DNA from: DSAD01 sp036825155 | Lineage (GTDB): Bacteria; Desulfobacterota; Desulfomonilia; UBA1062 | Direction of reading: 5' to 3' | Assembly (NCBI GenBank): GCA_036825155.1 | Contig: DAISYU010000134.1 | Span: 1-8,316, forward strand | DNA length: 8,316 nt | Shown here: one piece after another, positions 6,449 through 8,316 of the stretch | Numbering within the stretch: position 1 is the first letter of the stretch | Layout of the letters: each line of letters starts with the position of its first letter | Notes under the pieces: model-generated | What the model saw: the letters and a program-made list of their open reading frames with translations, nothing else | The model's database searches: none | Told to the model about the DNA's origin: nothing | Program-made: the position numbers and the translations under genes

Positions 6449-6805
6449 ATGAAAAAGTACAGGTTGCTCATGAACGGGCGGAATTTTCTTATCGACACGA
6501 ATGGAAAGCCTAAGAAACACGGTTTTTATCAGATGATCGACATTGAAGCGGACACTCCGCAAAAGGCCGGATTACTGGCAAAGGCCATGATAACACATGA
6601 CAGGGAATTGATCGGTATAACGCGGAACAATAAAAAAGACCCGCCCGTAGTTCATCTGCACACATTCTGGGAACTGGATATTGCCGATGATGTGGACGAG
6701 GTGGACCCCGGCCGCACCTTTTACCGGGAAAAGAGGTGGTGGCAGTTCTGGAAAAAGCCGCCTGAGCCTTCTTCCGTGCAATCAGGGGATAGTATTAAGG
6801 GATGA
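6449..6805 (+). CDS. Conserved-looking 118-residue protein, function unknown
   Basis: I do not recognise a named family. The N-terminus (MKKYRLLMNGRNFLI, then GKPKKHGFYQMIDIEADTPQKA) reads like a small alpha/beta domain: a strand, a KHGFY turn and a helix around residues 36-50. A VVHLHTFWELDI strand lies near 66-77, then an acidic patch and an aromatic-basic segment KRWWQFWKKP at about 97-106. The tail is polar. No signal peptide or membrane helix is seen. The start is taken at 6449 because MKKYRLL fits the beginning of the domain, but no Shine-Dalgarno lies at normal distance (AGGAAAGG is about 20 bp away); Met 8 is an alternative. The stop overlaps the next start as ATGA, so the two proteins are translationally coupled and probably act in the same process. 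Confidence 0.7.
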   Translation: MKKYRLLMNGRNFLIDTNGKPKKHGFYQMIDIEADTPQKAGLLAKAMITHDRELIGITRNNKKDPPVVHLHTFWELDIADDVDEVDPGRTFYREKRWWQFWKKPPEPSSVQSGDSIKG

Positions 6806-7194
6806 ACAGGAAAAACACGGATACCGATTCAGCCCGCATTGACGTACGTGAATATGAACTGCCCGGAGGGTGGCAGGTGCTGGTGGGCAGAACAGACACG
6901 GACAATGATCTGTTGAGCACACAGGTGGCGCAGAGCGATGACTGGTGGTTTCATGTGCGTGGCCTGCCGGGCAGTCACGTGATCCTGAGGGCACGGCAGG
7001 GCATGGAGCCTGATAAGGAAACACTCAAGAGGGCCGCTGCCATCGCTGCGTATCACAGCAAGGCAAGAAACGCCGGCCTTACCCCTGTTTCCTGCACCCT
7101 GGCGCGTAACGTGAGCAAGCCCCGCAGGGCCAAGCCGGGCAGCGTACAGATTCAAAAGGAAATCGTCTTGAAGGTGCGCCCGTCTCTACCCTGA
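6802..7194 (+). CDS. Stand-alone NFACT-R (DUF814) RNA-binding domain protein
   Basis: 130 residues, almost all one NFACT-R domain, the RNA-binding module at the C-terminus of RqcH/FbpA/Rqc2 proteins. The signature DDWWFHVRGLPGSHVIL is at 46-62. A helix with LKRAAAIAAYHSKAR lies at 75-89, and the conserved KPRRAKPGSV loop at 106-115 leads into the last strand. The NFACT-N and coiled-coil parts that full RqcH uses in ribosome rescue and Ala-tailing are absent, and at this length this looks like the natural single-domain form rather than a truncation. Family knowledge suggests RNA binding, perhaps of tRNA, in the cytoplasm; some NFACT-R domains are associated with tRNA thiolation enzymes. Its ATG overlaps the upstream stop by 4 bp, with no separate ribosome site at usual spacing, indicating coupled translation. 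It ends 35 bp before the convergent acyltransferase gene. Confidence 0.85.
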   Translation: MNRKNTDTDSARIDVREYELPGGWQVLVGRTDTDNDLLSTQVAQSDDWWFHVRGLPGSHVILRARQGMEPDKETLKRAAAIAAYHSKARNAGLTPVSCTLARNVSKPRRAKPGSVQIQKEIVLKVRPSLP

Positions 7195-7229
7195 CAGGGT
7201 CTGCACGCTCCTCTTATTCAAATGTTGCA

Positions 7230-8228
7230 TCAGTCGGAGTGGAGATACTCCCGGGCCTGCTCGTGGACATATTCTTTGAAATCCGCACCGGTTTTCAGGA
7301 TGCGTTTCATGTCCGATCTTCTCAGCCACCTGGTGTGCAGCCAGAAGTACTGATAGTCGCATGCCTTGGTAACCGCGACCATCCATGACTGCATGGCCTG
7401 ACTCAGGTCCTGCACCGCCTTAGATCGCCAGGCATCTCGCAGTTTGTCTATCTGCTTGTAATCATCACCGAAATCACGGGAGTCAATGATCGGGTCAAAC
7501 CGGAGTATATAGGTGCCTCCCTGCTTTATTCCCCATACCGGCAGGATCAGGGCATCACCCCGCAAGGCGATCAAGGCCGGAACCGGGCTCGTGGGAGCCA
7601 GCATGCCGAAGACATCACAGTACACCTTGTTCTCGCGCCTGCCGCGCTGGTCGACCGCGATGCCTATGATACGGCCTTCTCTGAGTTCATCGGTGAGCCT
7701 GGTGACCATGCCGCCTTTCGGAGGGAGCAGCGTAAACCCGTATCGCGAACGCATATCCTCGACAATGGATTGAATCCTCGGGTTCTTTATCACGTCTGCC
7801 ATGATGGACACGTGAATCCCGCAGATCCTGGGGATCTGGGCGAGAACCTCCCAGTTCGTGTGGCCTGCAATCCCCACGATACCCCGGCCCGATGCAAGGG
7901 CTGCCTCCAGATGTTCTTTTCCCTCGATCACGACCTTTGCCCTGATCTCATCGTCGTCCATGTAGGCATATCGTATCGCATCGATGATGATTTCCCCCTG
8001 GTGGATGAACATCTTTAAAGTCTTGCGTTTCTCGTTCACCTCTCCCAGAGCGGAACGGATTTGTATGTGGGCTATCTTCCTATGCAGAGGAACACACATC
8101 CATGCAAGTACTCCCAGGGCCCTTCCGATAGCAACCGCCACTCGGTAGGGCATGACGCGTAGCGCAGATACGGCGCAGACCAGGAAAAGGTACTGAAGAT
8201 CTCCTGCTATCTTTGCAAATAGCTTCAT
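7230..8228 (-). CDS. Lipid A biosynthesis-type acyltransferase (LpxL/HtrB family)
   Basis: 332 residues, usual family length. Residues about 11-46 form a hydrophobic N-terminal anchor, placing the enzyme on the inner membrane facing the cytoplasm. There the family moves an acyl chain from acyl-ACP to a lipid A precursor. The family core is clear: GIVGIAGHTNWEVLA at 117-130, IIGIAVDQRGRRENK at 187-201, then FGMLAPTSPVPALIALRGDALILPVW (207-232), and YFWLHTRW near 294-301. The catalytic dyad normally reads H-x4-D/E; here His 123 and Glu 127 are only three residues apart, as if one residue of the usual GHFGNWE were missing. GGGAGG (8245-8240) supports the start. Whether it adds the first or second secondary chain, or acts on another lipid such as an aminolipid or aryl polyene, cannot be decided, so no symbol is given. 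Confidence 0.88.
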   Translation of the reverse strand: MKLFAKIAGDLQYLFLVCAVSALRVMPYRVAVAIGRALGVLAWMCVPLHRKIAHIQIRSALGEVNEKRKTLKMFIHQGEIIIDAIRYAYMDDDEIRAKVVIEGKEHLEAALASGRGIVGIAGHTNWEVLAQIPRICGIHVSIMADVIKNPRIQSIVEDMRSRYGFTLLPPKGGMVTRLTDELREGRIIGIAVDQRGRRENKVYCDVFGMLAPTSPVPALIALRGDALILPVWGIKQGGTYILRFDPIIDSRDFGDDYKQIDKLRDAWRSKAVQDLSQAMQSWMVAVTKACDYQYFWLHTRWLRRSDMKRILKTGADFKEYVHEQAREYLHSD

Positions 8229-8262
8229 GATCGAAAAGACCTCCCATGATTGAAACTATGAT

Positions 8263-8272
8263 ATGAATTCAT
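8263..8272. repeat. 10-bp perfect palindrome
   Basis: ATGAATTCAT is a perfect palindrome 35 bp before the acyltransferase start. It overlaps the possible stop codon of an upstream minus-strand gene. It may be a weak operator or chance; no flanking symmetry extends it. Confidence 0.2.
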
Positions 8273-8316
8273 CGTACAATACGCAGGGCTGTCATGGAAG
8301 CTTTTTCTGATTCCCG
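8269..8316 (-). CDS. Possible C-terminal tail of an upstream gene
   Basis: Reading the minus strand from the window edge gives 15 residues (RESEKASMTALRIVR) ending in TGA at 8271-8269, 40 bp before the acyltransferase start. A helix-like end rich in Ala, Leu and Arg is plausible for a gene in the same operon, such as another lipid A or Kdo enzyme, but 15 residues identify nothing. A second minus-strand frame also stays open to a TGA overlapping the acyltransferase ATG, but its composition (many Ser, His, Tyr) looks non-coding. Confidence 0.25.
   Translation of the reverse strand, partial: RESEKASMTALRIVR

Noticed and set aside
6228..6562. Minus-strand frames at 6228-6449 and 6317-6562
   Set aside because: They overlap the divergent promoter region and the 118-residue gene, lack ribosome sites, and show no domain-like sequence.
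7188..7200. ACCCTGACAGGGT as a terminator between the NFACT-R gene and the acyltransferase gene
   Set aside because: The 6-bp arms are separated by a single base, so no hairpin loop can form, the stop codon lies inside it, and no T-run follows.
8294..8316. Plus-strand ATG at 8294, open to the window edge
   Set aside because: Only seven codons and a weak CAGGG upstream; too little to call a gene start.

Overview
The window looks like a scaffold from a Gram-negative, probably anaerobic bacterium. The Gram-negative call rests on a lipid A-type acyltransferase. The anaerobe guess rests on a Cys-rich ferredoxin-domain protein and a small multi-Cys protein of a kind I associate with Desulfobacterota (former Deltaproteobacteria); this is inference from gene content, not from a marker gene. 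A run of exactly 100 N (2831-2930) is a scaffold gap of arbitrary size, so the left part (1-2830) and the right part (2931-8316) are joined only by the assembler's scaffolding.

Left part: the C-terminal 33 residues of an AraC-family regulator (1-102) are followed by a 233-bp intergenic region with a short tandem repeat and a candidate sigma70 promoter. Then comes a two-gene copper-export operon: a CopZ-type metallochaperone (336-539) and, 18 bp later, a CopA-type Cu(+) P1B-ATPase (558-2801). CopZ would hand Cu(+) to CopA, which pumps it out of the cytoplasm.

Right part: a minus-strand protein with a probable N-terminal winged helix, two ferredoxin [4Fe-4S] motifs and further Cys clusters loses its C-terminus in the gap (start 3949). 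A 338-bp divergent region separates it from a 57-codon Cys-rich mini-protein (4288-4461). That gene runs tail to tail, 4 bp apart, into a large minus-strand protein with a class I SAM-methyltransferase-like core and unrecognised flanking domains (4466-6190). Next is a plus-strand pair overlapping by ATGA: an unrecognised 118-residue protein and a stand-alone NFACT-R (DUF814) RNA-binding domain. The pair is preceded by a good promoter and a possible leader ORF. The window closes with a minus-strand LpxL/HtrB-family acyltransferase whose catalytic motif reads H-x3-E instead of H-x4-D/E, and possibly the tail of another gene upstream of it.

No tRNA, rRNA, CRISPR array, transposase or phage gene was seen. 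The best candidates for undescribed biology are the methyltransferase-like orphan, the Cys-rich mini-protein with its divergent Fe-S neighbour, and the coupled 118-residue/NFACT-R pair. None can be called a new system from sequence alone.
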